Made by a program: the position numbers and the translations under genes. Below the pieces are notes generated by a model. That model was given only the letters and a program-made list of their open reading frames with translations, was not told the origin of the DNA and searched no databases. Shown here piece by piece: positions 56,308 through 64,000 of a stretch of 64,000 nt of DNA. The stretch's first letter is position 1, and the number at the start of each line of letters is the position of its first letter. This DNA is from Rhodopseudomonas pseudopalustris (GTDB lineage: Bacteria > Pseudomonadota > Alphaproteobacteria > Rhizobiales > Xanthobacteraceae): NCBI RefSeq assembly GCF_900110435.1, contig NZ_FODT01000001.1:434001-498000 (forward strand), in the 5' to 3' direction.

Positions 56308-57141
56308 ATGACCGACGCCGCGCCTCTGTTGTTCGATCGCAGCCTGCTCGCGGCCCGGCTCGCGCGCGCCCGCGCGCTCGGGCCTGCGAGCTTCCTGCTC
56401 GACCGCGTCGCCGACGAGATGGGCGAGCGGCTGCACGCGGTGCTGCGCGATTTCAACGCGGTCGCCGACATCTGGACGCCGGGCGATGCGCTCCCGGCGG
56501 AGCGCTTTCCCGGCATCACCCGCGTCGCGATCGATCGCTCCGGCGACGAAGCCTTGCGACTTCCGCCCGGCTCGCTCGATCTCGCGGTGTCGGCGCTGGC
56601 GCTGCAATTCGCCAATGACCTGCCCGGCGTGCTGGCGCAGATCCGCCGCGCGCTGAAGCCCGACGGACTTTTGCTGGCGGCGCTGACCGGCGGCGATACG
56701 CTGACCGAGTTGCGTCAGGCCTTCGCCGCCGCCGAGGCCGAGATCGAGGGCGGGGTGTCGCCGCGCGTCGCGCCGACCGCGGATTTGCGCGATCTCGGCG
56801 CGCTGTTGCAACGCGCCGGCTTCGCGCTGCCGGTCACCGATATCGACCGCGTGGTGGTGCGCTACGATCACGCGTTTGCGCTGATGCAGGATCTGCGGCG
56901 GATGGGCGCCACCAATGTGCTGGTGGAGCGTCGCCGCACGCCGCTGCGCCGCGCGACGCTGCTGCGGATGGCCGCCATCTACGCCGAGCGCTTCGCCGAC
57001 CCCGACGGCCGCATCCGCGCGACCTTCGAGATCGTCTGGCTGTCCGGATGGTCCCCGCATGAAAGCCAGCAACAGCCGCTGAAGCCCGGCTCGGCGAAAA
57101 CGAGTCTGGAGCAGGCGGTGAGGGGAAATCAGCCCAAGTAA
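56308..57141 (+). CDS. NDUFAF5/BioC-like SAM-dependent methyltransferase
   Basis: This 277-aa protein has the pattern LFDRSLLAARLARARA, then LPPGSLDLAVSALALQFAND and RRALKPDGLLLAALTGGDTL, seen in alphaproteobacterial homologues of mitochondrial NDUFAF5. NDUFAF5 hydroxylates an Arg of a complex I subunit. The SAM loop is degenerate (FNAVADIWTPG). It might act on the bacterial complex I, but BioC-type activity is an alternative. Confidence 0.8.
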   Translation: MTDAAPLLFDRSLLAARLARARALGPASFLLDRVADEMGERLHAVLRDFNAVADIWTPGDALPAERFPGITRVAIDRSGDEALRLPPGSLDLAVSALALQFANDLPGVLAQIRRALKPDGLLLAALTGGDTLTELRQAFAAAEAEIEGGVSPRVAPTADLRDLGALLQRAGFALPVTDIDRVVVRYDHAFALMQDLRRMGATNVLVERRRTPLRRATLLRMAAIYAERFADPDGRIRATFEIVWLSGWSPHESQQQPLKPGSAKTSLEQAVRGNQPK

Positions 57142-57202
57142 CAAGTGCAGCGTCATGCTTCGAAGCTCGCCCTGCGGGCGAGCACCTCGGCATGACGACG
57201 AA

Positions 57203-57604
57203 CTACATCAGCAACTCGATCAACGGCGGGATCAGCGGGATATCCGCTGGCGGCATCGGGTAGTCGCGCAGCTTGTTGGGCCGCACCCACGCCAGTTCCT
57301 GCCCCTCGCGCGGCATCACCAGGCCGTCCCAGCGCCGGCAGACATAGAGCGGCATCAGCAGGTGAAAGTCCTCGTAAGCATGGCTCGCGAAAGTCAGCGG
57401 CGCCAGGCAGGCTTCCTTCACGGTGATGCCGAGTTCCTCGTCCAGCTCGCGGATCAACGCCCCCTCCGGCCGCTCGCCCGGATCGAGCTTGCCGCCGGGA
57501 AACTCCCACAACCCGCCGAGCTGCTTGTGCTTCGGCCGCTGCGCGATCAGCACGCGATTGTCGGCGTCGATCAGCGCCACCGCAACGACGAGGAGGAGTT
57601 TCAT
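57203..57604 (-). CDS. mutT: Nudix hydrolase, MutT-type (8-oxo-dGTPase-like)
   Basis: This 133-aa enzyme has the Nudix box GGKLDPGERPEGALIRELDEELGI and the MutT start LLLVVAVALIDADNRVLIAQRP (parts quoted as GGKLDPGERPEGALIRELD and VAVALIDADNRVLIAQR). It probably clears oxidised dGTP from the nucleotide pool. I start at 57604. It lies downstream of argJ, separated by a palindromic element. Confidence 0.9.
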   Translation of the reverse strand: MKLLLVVAVALIDADNRVLIAQRPKHKQLGGLWEFPGGKLDPGERPEGALIRELDEELGITVKEACLAPLTFASHAYEDFHLLMPLYVCRRWDGLVMPREGQELAWVRPNKLRDYPMPPADIPLIPPLIELLM

Positions 57605-57648
57605 ACAGCGCCCCGCGTCAGCAGCACATTGCCCGCACATTTTTCGGC

Positions 57649-57748
57649 GTCATGCCCAGCGAAAGCGGGGCACCCAGGAGTCCAGAGCGCCAGTGATAGA
57701 TCGCGAGCGCCACAGCGTACTGGGTCGCCCGCTTTCGCGGGCGATGAC
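57649..57748. repeat. Palindromic element, family P1 (copy 3)
   Basis: GTCATGCCCAGCGAAAGCGG at the left faces TACTGGGTCGCCCGCTTTCG-CGGGCGATGAC at the right. It lies between argJ and mutT and shares its ends with the elements at 28.6 and 31.65 kb. Confidence 0.65.
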
Positions 57749-57776
57749 GGCCTACAAAGATGCAGCGCCGCGCCCT

Positions 57777-59018
57777 TCACGACCGATAGTCGCCGTTGAT
57801 CTCGACGTAAGCCTTGGTGAGGTCGCAGGTCAGCACGCGATCCCGCCCCTTGCCGAGGCCGAGGCTGACCTTGATCTGGATTTCCGGCTTCTTCATCGCG
57901 GCCGAGACTTCGGCCTCGTTGTAGGACGGATCGCGCGCGCCGCTCTTCGCCACGCGGATGCCGTTGAACGCAATCGAAAGCTTGTCGCGATCGGCCGGCT
58001 CGCCGGCCTTGCCGACCGCCATCACCACGCGGCCCCAATTGGCGTCCTCGCCGGCGATCGCGGTCTTGACCAGCGGCGAATTGGCGATCGACATCGCGAT
58101 CTTGCGCGCCGACGCCTGCGAGGTCGCGCCGTCGACGATGATCTCGACCAGCTTGCGGGCGCCCTCGCCGTCGCGCGCGACCTGCTCGGCGAGATCGGCC
58201 AGCACCGCATTGAACGCCTTGACGAACGCCTTCAGCCGCGGGTCGGACGCCCGCGAAATCTTCGGCGCGCCGGCCTTGGCGGCGGCGCCGGTGGCGAACG
58301 CCAGCAGCGTGTCCGAGGTCGAGGTGTCGCCGTCGATCGTCACCGCGTTGAACGTATCGGCGACCCCGGCCTTCAGCAGCGCCTGCAGGCAGGACGCCGA
58401 CAACGGCGCGTCGGTGAAGACAAAGGACAGCATCGTCGCCATGTCGGGCGCGATCATGCCGGCGCCCTTGGCCATGCCGTTGATGGTGACCTTGGTCTTG
58501 CCGATCTTCACGGTGGCGGTCGCCACCTTGGGGAAGGTGTCGGTGGTCATGATCGCACGGGCCGCGTCCATCCAGCCGCCCGGCTGCGCGGTCTCGGCGA
58601 GCTTGCCCAGCACGCCGTCGAACTTCGTCGCGTCGAGCGGCTCGCCGATCACGCCGGTGGAGGCGAGGAACACTTCGGCCGGCTTGCAGCCGATCGCCTT
58701 GGACGCGATCGACGCCGTCAGCGTCGTCGCCTGCCGGCCGGTTTTTCCGGTGAACGCGTTGGCGTTGCCGGAATTGACCACCAGCACGCGGGCGCTGCCG
58801 CCCTTGAGCTTGTCGCGGCACCATTCGACCGGCGCCGACGGACATTTCGACTTGGTGAACACGCCGGCGACCGCCGTGCCGGGATCGAGCGCGACCAGCA
58901 ACACATCGGTGCGGCCCTTGTAGCGGATGCCGGCCGCCGCGGTGGCGAGGCGAACGCCGGCGAGGTCCGGCAGCGTGGGAACGTTGGTCGGCGCGAGCGG
59001 GGAGACGGAAGAGGACAT
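57777..59018 (-). CDS. argJ: Bifunctional glutamate N-acetyltransferase / amino-acid acetyltransferase
   Basis: This 413-aa enzyme recycles the acetyl group from acetylornithine to glutamate. It cleaves itself at the Ala-Thr bond in [16 protein letters not shown], where Thr becomes the catalytic N-terminus. [11 protein letters not shown] and [11 protein letters not shown] are also typical. Length fits the family. It serves the same arginine route as argB, 35 kb away. Confidence 0.96.
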   Translation of the reverse strand: MSSSVSPLAPTNVPTLPDLAGVRLATAAAGIRYKGRTDVLLVALDPGTAVAGVFTKSKCPSAPVEWCRDKLKGGSARVLVVNSGNANAFTGKTGRQATTLTASIASKAIGCKPAEVFLASTGVIGEPLDATKFDGVLGKLAETAQPGGWMDAARAIMTTDTFPKVATATVKIGKTKVTINGMAKGAGMIAPDMATMLSFVFTDAPLSASCLQALLKAGVADTFNAVTIDGDTSTSDTLLAFATGAAAKAGAPKISRASDPRLKAFVKAFNAVLADLAEQVARDGEGARKLVEIIVDGATSQASARKIAMSIANSPLVKTAIAGEDANWGRVVMAVGKAGEPADRDKLSIAFNGIRVAKSGARDPSYNEAEVSAAMKKPEIQIKVSLGLGKGRDRVLTCDLTKAYVEINGDYRS

Positions 59019-59130
59019 CGGGGCGCTTTCGGCAGGTTTCGCAACTCCCTCGACGCGGGAGCATCACCCCTCTCTCACAAGCGCATGGCAATGAGAAGAA
59101 GAATTCGGATCGAGGTCACTACATCACCAC

Positions 59131-59253
59131 GAGTCGTCCCCGCGCAGGCGGGGACCCGTAACCCCTGGCCTACCAGGTGTTGCGAGACTTCTGCCACGGC
59201 GGCCCAATCGCGACGCTGCGGCGTATGGGTCCCCGCCTGCGCGGGGACGACGT
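59131..59253. repeat. Inverted-repeat element between argJ and osmC-like gene
   Basis: GTCGTCCCCGCGCAGGCGGG and CCCGCCTGCGCGGGGACGAC form 20-base perfect terminal inverted repeats around a short unique centre. The unit is 123 bases and non-coding. Confidence 0.8.
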
Positions 59254-59287
59254 GAGGAATAGTTACGCGTCTGAATGCGACCCGCGC

Positions 59288-59797
59288 TCAGACCCGTTCG
59301 AGCGATACCGACACTTTGGGGCCGTTCTTGATGGTCTGGTACACCACGCAATAACGCTCGGTGAGCTTCAGCAGCAGATCGAGCTTGTCCTGCGGCGCGT
59401 CGGTGCCGACGTCGAAGCGGAGACGAATCTCGCGGAAGCCGACCGGCGTTTCCTTGTCGATGCCGAGCGTGCCGCGGAAATCGAGGTCGCCCTCGGCCAC
59501 CACGTCGCCGCGCGTCAGCGGCACCTCGATCGCGGTCGCGACCGATTTCAGCGTCACGCCGGCGCAGGCGACCAGCGCCTCGAGCAGCATGTCGCCCGAA
59601 CACAGTTCGAGCCCGGAGCCGCCCGTCGCCGGATGCAGGCCGGCGGTCGCCAGCGCCCGCCCGGTCTCGACCTTGCAGGTGAGGCCGTCGCTGTCGACCG
59701 AGCCCTTGGCCGTCAGCGTGATCAGGGCTGCGTCCGGATCGGACTTGTAGCGTTCCTTGATCGGCGCCTGGGTGGCGCGCAGGGTGGCGGCGTCCAT
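59288..59797 (-). CDS. OsmC/Ohr-family protein
   Basis: This 169-aa protein has the OsmC fold pattern with ELCSGDMLLEALVACAGVTLKSVA, holding two Cys, and ITLTAKGSVDS upstream. Family members reduce organic hydroperoxides using two Cys; here the pair is spaced closely on one helix region rather than at the usual Ohr positions, so peroxidase function is uncertain. It lies downstream of the SsuABC-like transporter genes on the same strand. Confidence 0.85.
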   Translation of the reverse strand: MDAATLRATQAPIKERYKSDPDAALITLTAKGSVDSDGLTCKVETGRALATAGLHPATGGSGLELCSGDMLLEALVACAGVTLKSVATAIEVPLTRGDVVAEGDLDFRGTLGIDKETPVGFREIRLRFDVGTDAPQDKLDLLLKLTERYCVVYQTIKNGPKVSVSLERV

Positions 59798-59855
59798 GGT
59801 GTTCTCTCCCTTGGGTTTCTTGTGGTCGGAATTTACGGACAGAGCGGCGGCGCTG

Positions 59856-60641
59856 TCACCACCACATCGCGTCGCCGACGTTCACTTTCGCCTCCGACCC
59901 CGGCGGCGCAAGGTCCAGCGAACGGTCGAGTGAGCTGTAGACCCGGTGCCTGAGGGTCTCGAACAGCGGCGAATTGCGGTCGCGCGGCCGCGCCAGATCG
60001 ACCGCGATCTCCTCGAACAGCCGCCCCGGTCGGGGCCGCATCACCAGAACCCGGTCGGCCAGCACCACCGCCTCCTCGACGTCATGGGTGACCAGGATCA
60101 GCGTCGGCCGCGTATCGGCCCAGAGGTCGAGCAGATGGTCCTGCAGATCGCGGCGGGTGAAGGCGTCGAGCGCCGAGAACGGCTCGTCGAGCAGCAGCAC
60201 TTCCGGCTGCGGCACCAGCGCGCGCACGATCGCGACCCGCTGCGCCTGCCCGCCGGAGAGTTCGCGCGGCCACGCTTTGGCCTTGTCGGACAGCCCGACC
60301 CGCGACAGCGCCGCCGCAACGCGACCCGCTCGCTGCCGCCGCGGCACGCCGTCGAGGCCGAAGCCGATATTGTCGGCAACGCTGAGCCAGGGCAGCAGCC
60401 GCGGCTCCTGGAAGATGATGCCGATCTTGGGATGCGGCGCCGCAATGGTCTCGCCGTCCAGCGTGATCGCGCCGGCGCTGGCGCGATCGAGCCCGGCGAT
60501 CGCGCGGAGCAGCGTGGACTTGCCGCAACCGGAGCCGCCGATGATGGCGATGATCTCACCGAGCTGGATTTGCGCCGAGAACCGCTCGAGCGCGTGCACG
60601 CCGTTGGGATAGGTCTTGTCGAGGCCATCGAGCACCAGCAT
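59856..60641 (-). CDS. SsuB/TauB-type ABC transporter ATPase
   Basis: This 261-aa ATPase has Walker A IIGGSGCGKSTLLRAIAGLD, Q-loop IIFQEPRLLPWLSVADNI, signature ELSGGQAQRVAIVRALV and Walker B VLLLDEPFSALD. The PRLLPW sequence is typical of nitrate/sulfonate/taurine importers. Its ATG overlaps the permease stop by ATGA. It is the last gene of a binding protein-permease-ATPase set. Confidence 0.93.
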   Translation of the reverse strand: MLVLDGLDKTYPNGVHALERFSAQIQLGEIIAIIGGSGCGKSTLLRAIAGLDRASAGAITLDGETIAAPHPKIGIIFQEPRLLPWLSVADNIGFGLDGVPRRQRAGRVAAALSRVGLSDKAKAWPRELSGGQAQRVAIVRALVPQPEVLLLDEPFSALDAFTRRDLQDHLLDLWADTRPTLILVTHDVEEAVVLADRVLVMRPRPGRLFEEIAVDLARPRDRNSPLFETLRHRVYSSLDRSLDLAPPGSEAKVNVGDAMWW

Positions 60642-61501
60642 CAGGCCTCTCCCTCGTGCCGCCCGAACGCGTCCTGCCAGCGCAGCAGCGGCGCGCTGGC
60701 GATCTCGATCAGCCAGTCCGTGGTCTTGCCGAGCAGCGCGAAGATCACGATGGCGGCGACGATCTGCGCCGGCTTGCCGAGTTGCTGGCCGTCGATCAGC
60801 AGGAAGCCGAGGCCTTCCGACGCCCCCATGAATTCGGCGGCGACGACGAACATCCAGCCGAGCCCGAGCCCGACCCGCAGCGCCACCACATAGGCCGGCA
60901 GCACCGCCGGCAGCAGGATGCGCCGGATCATCGCCGGACCGGAGAGACGAAACGCGCGTCCGACCTCGACGATCTTGCGATCGACCGAGCGGATCGCGCC
61001 CATCACCCCGAGATACACCGGGAAGAACACGCCGACCGCGATCAGCGCCACTTTCGACGTCTCGAAAATGCCGAGCCAGAGAATGAACAACGGCACCCAG
61101 GCGATCGACGGGATCGCCCGCAGCGCCTGCACCGTCGGGTCGAGCAACTGCCGCGCCAGCCCCCAATAGCCCGAGACCGCGCCGAGCACGGTGCCGGCCA
61201 GCACGCCGAGCCCGAAGCCGCTGGCGACGCGGCCGACGGTGGCAACGATGTGCCGGGAAAGCTCGCCGCTTTTGGCCAGTTCCGCGATGGTCGCGAACAC
61301 TTTCGACGGCGGCGGCACCAGCCGACCGTTCGAATAGCCGAAATGAACCAACAGCTCCCAGCCGAGCGCGATCGTCAGGGGTAGCAGCAGGCCCAGCAGC
61401 GGCCCACGCCAGCGCGGTGCACGGCGAGGCGCCCGCGCCCCATCGGCCGGTTCGATCGCATCAGAGCGCTGCAGCGCCGGAGTTTCGAGCGTCATGGCCA
61501 T
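60641..61501 (-). CDS. SsuC/TauC-type ABC transporter permease
   Basis: This 286-aa permease has six hydrophobic spans and the family motifs LLVHFGYSNGRLVPPPSKV and TVQALRAIPSIAWVPLFILW, with the EAA loop around EVGRAFRLSGPAMIRRILLP. I start at 61501; a Met two codons later is possible, and the frame upstream runs into a repeat. It is coupled to the ATPase gene by an ATGA overlap. Confidence 0.92.
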   Translation of the reverse strand: MAMTLETPALQRSDAIEPADGARAPRRAPRWRGPLLGLLLPLTIALGWELLVHFGYSNGRLVPPPSKVFATIAELAKSGELSRHIVATVGRVASGFGLGVLAGTVLGAVSGYWGLARQLLDPTVQALRAIPSIAWVPLFILWLGIFETSKVALIAVGVFFPVYLGVMGAIRSVDRKIVEVGRAFRLSGPAMIRRILLPAVLPAYVVALRVGLGLGWMFVVAAEFMGASEGLGFLLIDGQQLGKPAQIVAAIVIFALLGKTTDWLIEIASAPLLRWQDAFGRHEGEA

Positions 61502-61538
61502 CGTGAGAAACGGTTCTCGCAGGGAATGGAAAGCCGGG

Positions 61539-61691
61539 ACCACCCTCCCCTGAAAGGGGAGGGTCGGCGGCAGCCCGCACAGCGGGATGCGCGGCGGGGT
61601 GGGGTGGGGTGGCGAAGAGCTCATCCGCAGTGCCCGCGGCTCACCCCACCCCGCTCGCGACGCGAGCGACCCTCCCCCTCCAGGGGAGGGG
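61539..61691. repeat. Composite G/C-rich repeat between permease and binding-protein genes
   Basis: CCCTCCCCTGAAAGGGGAGG at the left and GACCCTCCCCCTCCAGGGGA at the right bracket GGGTGGGGTGGGGTGG and its complement. The unit can form a large hairpin inside the transporter operon and may lower expression of the downstream genes. Confidence 0.6.
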
Positions 61692-61698
61692 CAGAGAC

Positions 61699-62685
61699 TT
61701 AGTTGGTCGGCAGCGGGACCTGGTCGTCGATCAGTTGATCGAGCGTCGCCTTCACATCGACCGACGACTGAATCACCCCGGCCTGCTGCAGCGCCAGGCC
61801 CGCGGCCAGGATCGAGTCGCGCTGCGGCGCGCCGATCCGGCTATGGGTCAGCTCGGTGCGTTCCTTGAGCTGTTTGTCGACCACTGCTTCCGGCAGCTTG
61901 GTGACGCCGATGAATGCCTTCTTCACCTCGTCAGTGTTGGCGACCGCGTACTTGCGCGCGTCCTCGTAGACCGCGAGCACGCGGCGGACCAGATCGGGAT
62001 TGTCCTTGAGGAACTGCTCCCGGACATTGAGGATGCCCCAGGTGTTGGCTTCAGGCTTGCGGAAGAACAGCTTCGCGCCCTCCTCGACTTCGGCCTGCGC
62101 CATCATCGGATCGAGACCGGCCCAGGCGTCGACGTCGCCGCGGATCAGCGCGGCCTTGCCGTCAGCGTGCTGCAACAGCACCGGCGTGATGTCGTTCTGA
62201 CTGAGCCCGGCGTCGAGCAGCGCGCGCACCAGGAAGATGTGCGGATCGGTGCCGCGCGTCACCGCGACGCGCTTGCCCTTGAGGTCGGCGACCGAGGCGA
62301 TCTTGGAATCCTTGGCCGTCACCAGCGCGGTCCATTCCGGCCGCGAATAGACATAGACCGACTTGATCGGATTGCCGTTGATCCGGGCGACCAGAGCCGC
62401 CGAACCGGCGGTGGAGCCGAAATCGATCGAGCCGGCATTGAGGAATTCCAGCGCCTTGTTGGAGCCGGCCGACTGCACCCAGACGACGCTGATGCCGTCC
62501 TTGGCGAATTCCTTTTCGAGCAGGCCCTGCTGCTTCAGAACGATCGAGACCGGATTATAGGTCGCCCAATCGATCCGGATTTCCTTCGGCTTGTCGGCCG
62601 CCGACGCCACGACAGGCAGGACGCCCGGCAGAAACGCGGCGGCGGCGATCAGCGCCGTGATGGCGCGCCGTGAGATGTTCGACAT
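61699..62685 (-). CDS. SsuA-like periplasmic binding protein of an ABC importer
   Basis: This 328-aa secreted protein has a signal peptide (RAITALIAAAAFLPGVLPVVASA) and the SsuA/TauA fold: IRIDWATYNPVSIVLKQQGL, then VQSAGSNKALEFLNAGSIDFG and LKGKRVAVTRGTDPH. GGGAGAGGGG precedes the ATG at 62685. It binds an aliphatic sulfonate or similar anion. No SsuD/SsuE monooxygenase gene is nearby, so the ligand and its fate are open. Confidence 0.9.
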   Translation of the reverse strand: MSNISRRAITALIAAAAFLPGVLPVVASAADKPKEIRIDWATYNPVSIVLKQQGLLEKEFAKDGISVVWVQSAGSNKALEFLNAGSIDFGSTAGSAALVARINGNPIKSVYVYSRPEWTALVTAKDSKIASVADLKGKRVAVTRGTDPHIFLVRALLDAGLSQNDITPVLLQHADGKAALIRGDVDAWAGLDPMMAQAEVEEGAKLFFRKPEANTWGILNVREQFLKDNPDLVRRVLAVYEDARKYAVANTDEVKKAFIGVTKLPEAVVDKQLKERTELTHSRIGAPQRDSILAAGLALQQAGVIQSSVDVKATLDQLIDDQVPLPTN

Positions 62686-62927
62686 GGGTCCCCTCTCCCT
62701 TGGTAGAATTGCTGGCGCCGGCAGGCACAACGGCGCGGCCTTGCTGATCGCGTCAAAACATATATCTTTTCAATTAGTTAGAGTGTAGCGTCAACGAGAA
62801 AGAAGTTCTCGATTCGGGCGCGGCGCGGGAACGGCCTTTCCCGCGAGCGGTATAATTCAGCATGGAGCTACTGACTCCCAAACTTGTTCCGTGACAGCGC
62901 AGGCGCCGTCCGATATCCGGAGTCCTC
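62686..62927. other. Divergent region between the SsuA-like gene and glnD
   Basis: The gap has an AT-rich island near 62758-62790 (ACATATATCTTTTCAATTAG), unusual for this genome and likely to hold promoters. A TTGACG hexamer is visible on the minus strand, but no good -10 box at standard spacing. Confidence 0.4.
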
Positions 62928-64000
62928 ATGGACAAAGTTGCGACACCTCCTCACCGGCCAGCCGGCGACGAACGGTTCGATACCCAGCGGATCACCGCCG
63001 AGATCGCGGTGCTGGCCGCGCAGCATGGCGGCAACGACCAGGCGTTCCGCAACGCGCTCGCGCAACTGATGAAGGCCGAGCTCGCCAAAGCGCGCGCCGA
63101 GGCCGAGGCGCAGTTGCTGCGCGATCGGCATGGCCGGCGCTGCGCCGAGCGGCTGTGCTTCGTGAAGGACGAGATCATCCGCCTGCTGTTCATGGCGGCG
63201 ACGAAGTATTTGTATAATTCGCCGACGCCGTCGAGTTCGGAGCGGATGTCGGTGGTGGCGACCGGCGGCTACGGCCGCGGACTGATGGCGCCGGAATCCG
63301 ACATCGATCTGCTGTTCATCCTACCCTACAAGCAGACCGCCTGGGGCGAGCAGGTCGCCGAGGTGGTGCTGTACTCGCTGTGGGACATCGGGCTGAAGGT
63401 CGGCCACGCCACCCGCTCGGTCGATGAATGCATCCGGCAGGCGCGGGCCGACATGACGATCCGCACCGCAATCCTCGAAACCCGCTTCCTCACCGGCGAC
63501 AAGGCGCTGTACGCCGAGTTGGTCGAACGCTTCGACAAGGAAGTGGTCGAGGGTACCGCCGCCGAATTCGTCACCGCCAAGCTCGCCGAGCGCGAGGAGC
63601 GCCATCGCCGTTCCGGCCAGTCGCGCTATCTGGTCGAGCCCAACGTCAAGGACGGCAAAGGGGGCTTACGCGATCTGCACACGCTGTTCTGGATCGCGAA
63701 GTACGTCTATCGCGTGCGCGAGACCAGTGAACTGCTCGAACGCGGCGTGTTCGATGCGATCGAATTCCGCACCTTCCGCCGTTGCGAGGATTTTCTCTGG
63801 TCGGTGCGCTGCAATCTGCACTTCCTGACCCGGCGCGCCGAAGAGCGACTGTCGTTCGACCTGCAGCGCGAGATCGGCGTGCGGCTCGGCTACACCTCGC
63901 ATCCGGGGATGCAGGATGTCGAGCGCTTCATGAAGCACTACTTCCTGATCGCCAAGGAAGTCGGCAATCTGACCGCGATCCTGTGCGCCAAGCTCGAGGA
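62928..64000 (+). CDS. glnD: Bifunctional [protein-PII] uridylyltransferase/uridylyl-removing enzyme, 3' end outside window
   Basis: The first 357 codons encode the GlnD N-terminal nucleotidyltransferase domain. The active site is in VVATGGYGRGLMAPESDIDLLF (GGYGRG with DID Asp pair), and SRYLVEPNVKDGKGGLRDLHTL is a GlnD hallmark (quoted as GGYGRGLMAPESDIDLLF and NVKDGKGGLRDL). The HD and ACT domains lie past position 64000. GlnD uridylylates PII under nitrogen limitation. I start at the ATG at 62928, after CCGGAGTCCTC. Confidence 0.96.
   Translation, partial: MDKVATPPHRPAGDERFDTQRITAEIAVLAAQHGGNDQAFRNALAQLMKAELAKARAEAEAQLLRDRHGRRCAERLCFVKDEIIRLLFMAATKYLYNSPTPSSSERMSVVATGGYGRGLMAPESDIDLLFILPYKQTAWGEQVAEVVLYSLWDIGLKVGHATRSVDECIRQARADMTIRTAILETRFLTGDKALYAELVERFDKEVVEGTAAEFVTAKLAEREERHRRSGQSRYLVEPNVKDGKGGLRDLHTLFWIAKYVYRVRETSELLERGVFDAIEFRTFRRCEDFLWSVRCNLHFLTRRAEERLSFDLQREIGVRLGYTSHPGMQDVERFMKHYFLIAKEVGNLTAILCAKLE

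Noticed and set aside
59131-59253. CRISPR array or riboswitch at the repeat-rich gaps
   Set aside because: The repeats are inverted, not direct with regular spacers, and no cas genes are present. No conserved riboswitch core was recognised in these elements.

Overview
The window reads as a chromosomal segment of an alphaproteobacterium of the Rhodopseudomonas/Bradyrhizobium group, most like Rhodopseudomonas. The basis is high GC with strong third-position GC bias in the core, the order rpmH-rnpA-yidC-engB-argB-dapD-dapE-truA-fmt-def, a small SRP RNA beside dnaX, a DUF4167 protein, glnD and ptsP, and many palindromic REP/MITE-like elements between genes. This assignment comes from recognised families and gene order, not from a database search.

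Positions 1-16.3 kb are accessory. A minus-strand catabolic unit (1-6643) encodes an IadA-like amidohydrolase, a GMC oxidoreductase, a branched-chain-amino-acid-type binding protein, a LivH permease and a fused LivM-LivG permease/ATPase that leaves the window. A LysR regulator is divergent from it (6797-7714). Next comes decayed DNA (7.7-9.1 kb) with two scars of large serine recombinases and a frameshifted fragment of a dipeptide-type ABC ATPase. It is followed by an AraC regulator, a chemoreceptor and a GAF-PAS-GGDEF-EAL protein. A third recombinase remnant (15.7-16.3 kb) runs directly into the 3' end of a tRNA-Arg(ACG). Together this looks like a layered genomic island at a tRNA gene.

Positions 16.3-31.6 kb are core: an orphan histidine kinase, rpmH-rnpA-yidC, engB, a DUF423 protein, argB, a secreted DUF1036/peptidoglycan-binding protein, a HAD hydrolase, dapD, dapE, and on the minus strand truA, fmt and def, then rmuC.

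Positions 31.8-50.7 kb hold an AmpG-type transporter, recR-ybaB-dnaX with the SRP RNA upstream, HIT-nudC-PfkB kinase, a flavin reductase, a cupin, gloB divergent from a methyltransferase, DUF4167, prmC-prfA, ptsP, lysC and divergent ubiG. PrmC methylates the release factor encoded by the adjacent prfA.

Positions 50.8-64 kb hold an MBL-fold protein, two convergent EamA transporters, the tightly packed set comF-grxC-Nit-DUF1178, an NDUFAF5-like methyltransferase, mutT, argJ, OsmC, an SsuABC-like importer and the start of glnD.

No complete novel defence or mobile system was found. The most interesting features are the tRNA-Arg island with serial recombinase scars, the LIV-type catabolic cassette with an altered amidohydrolase metal site, the dispersed palindromic element families, and one palindrome that appears to supply the N-terminus of a secreted protein.
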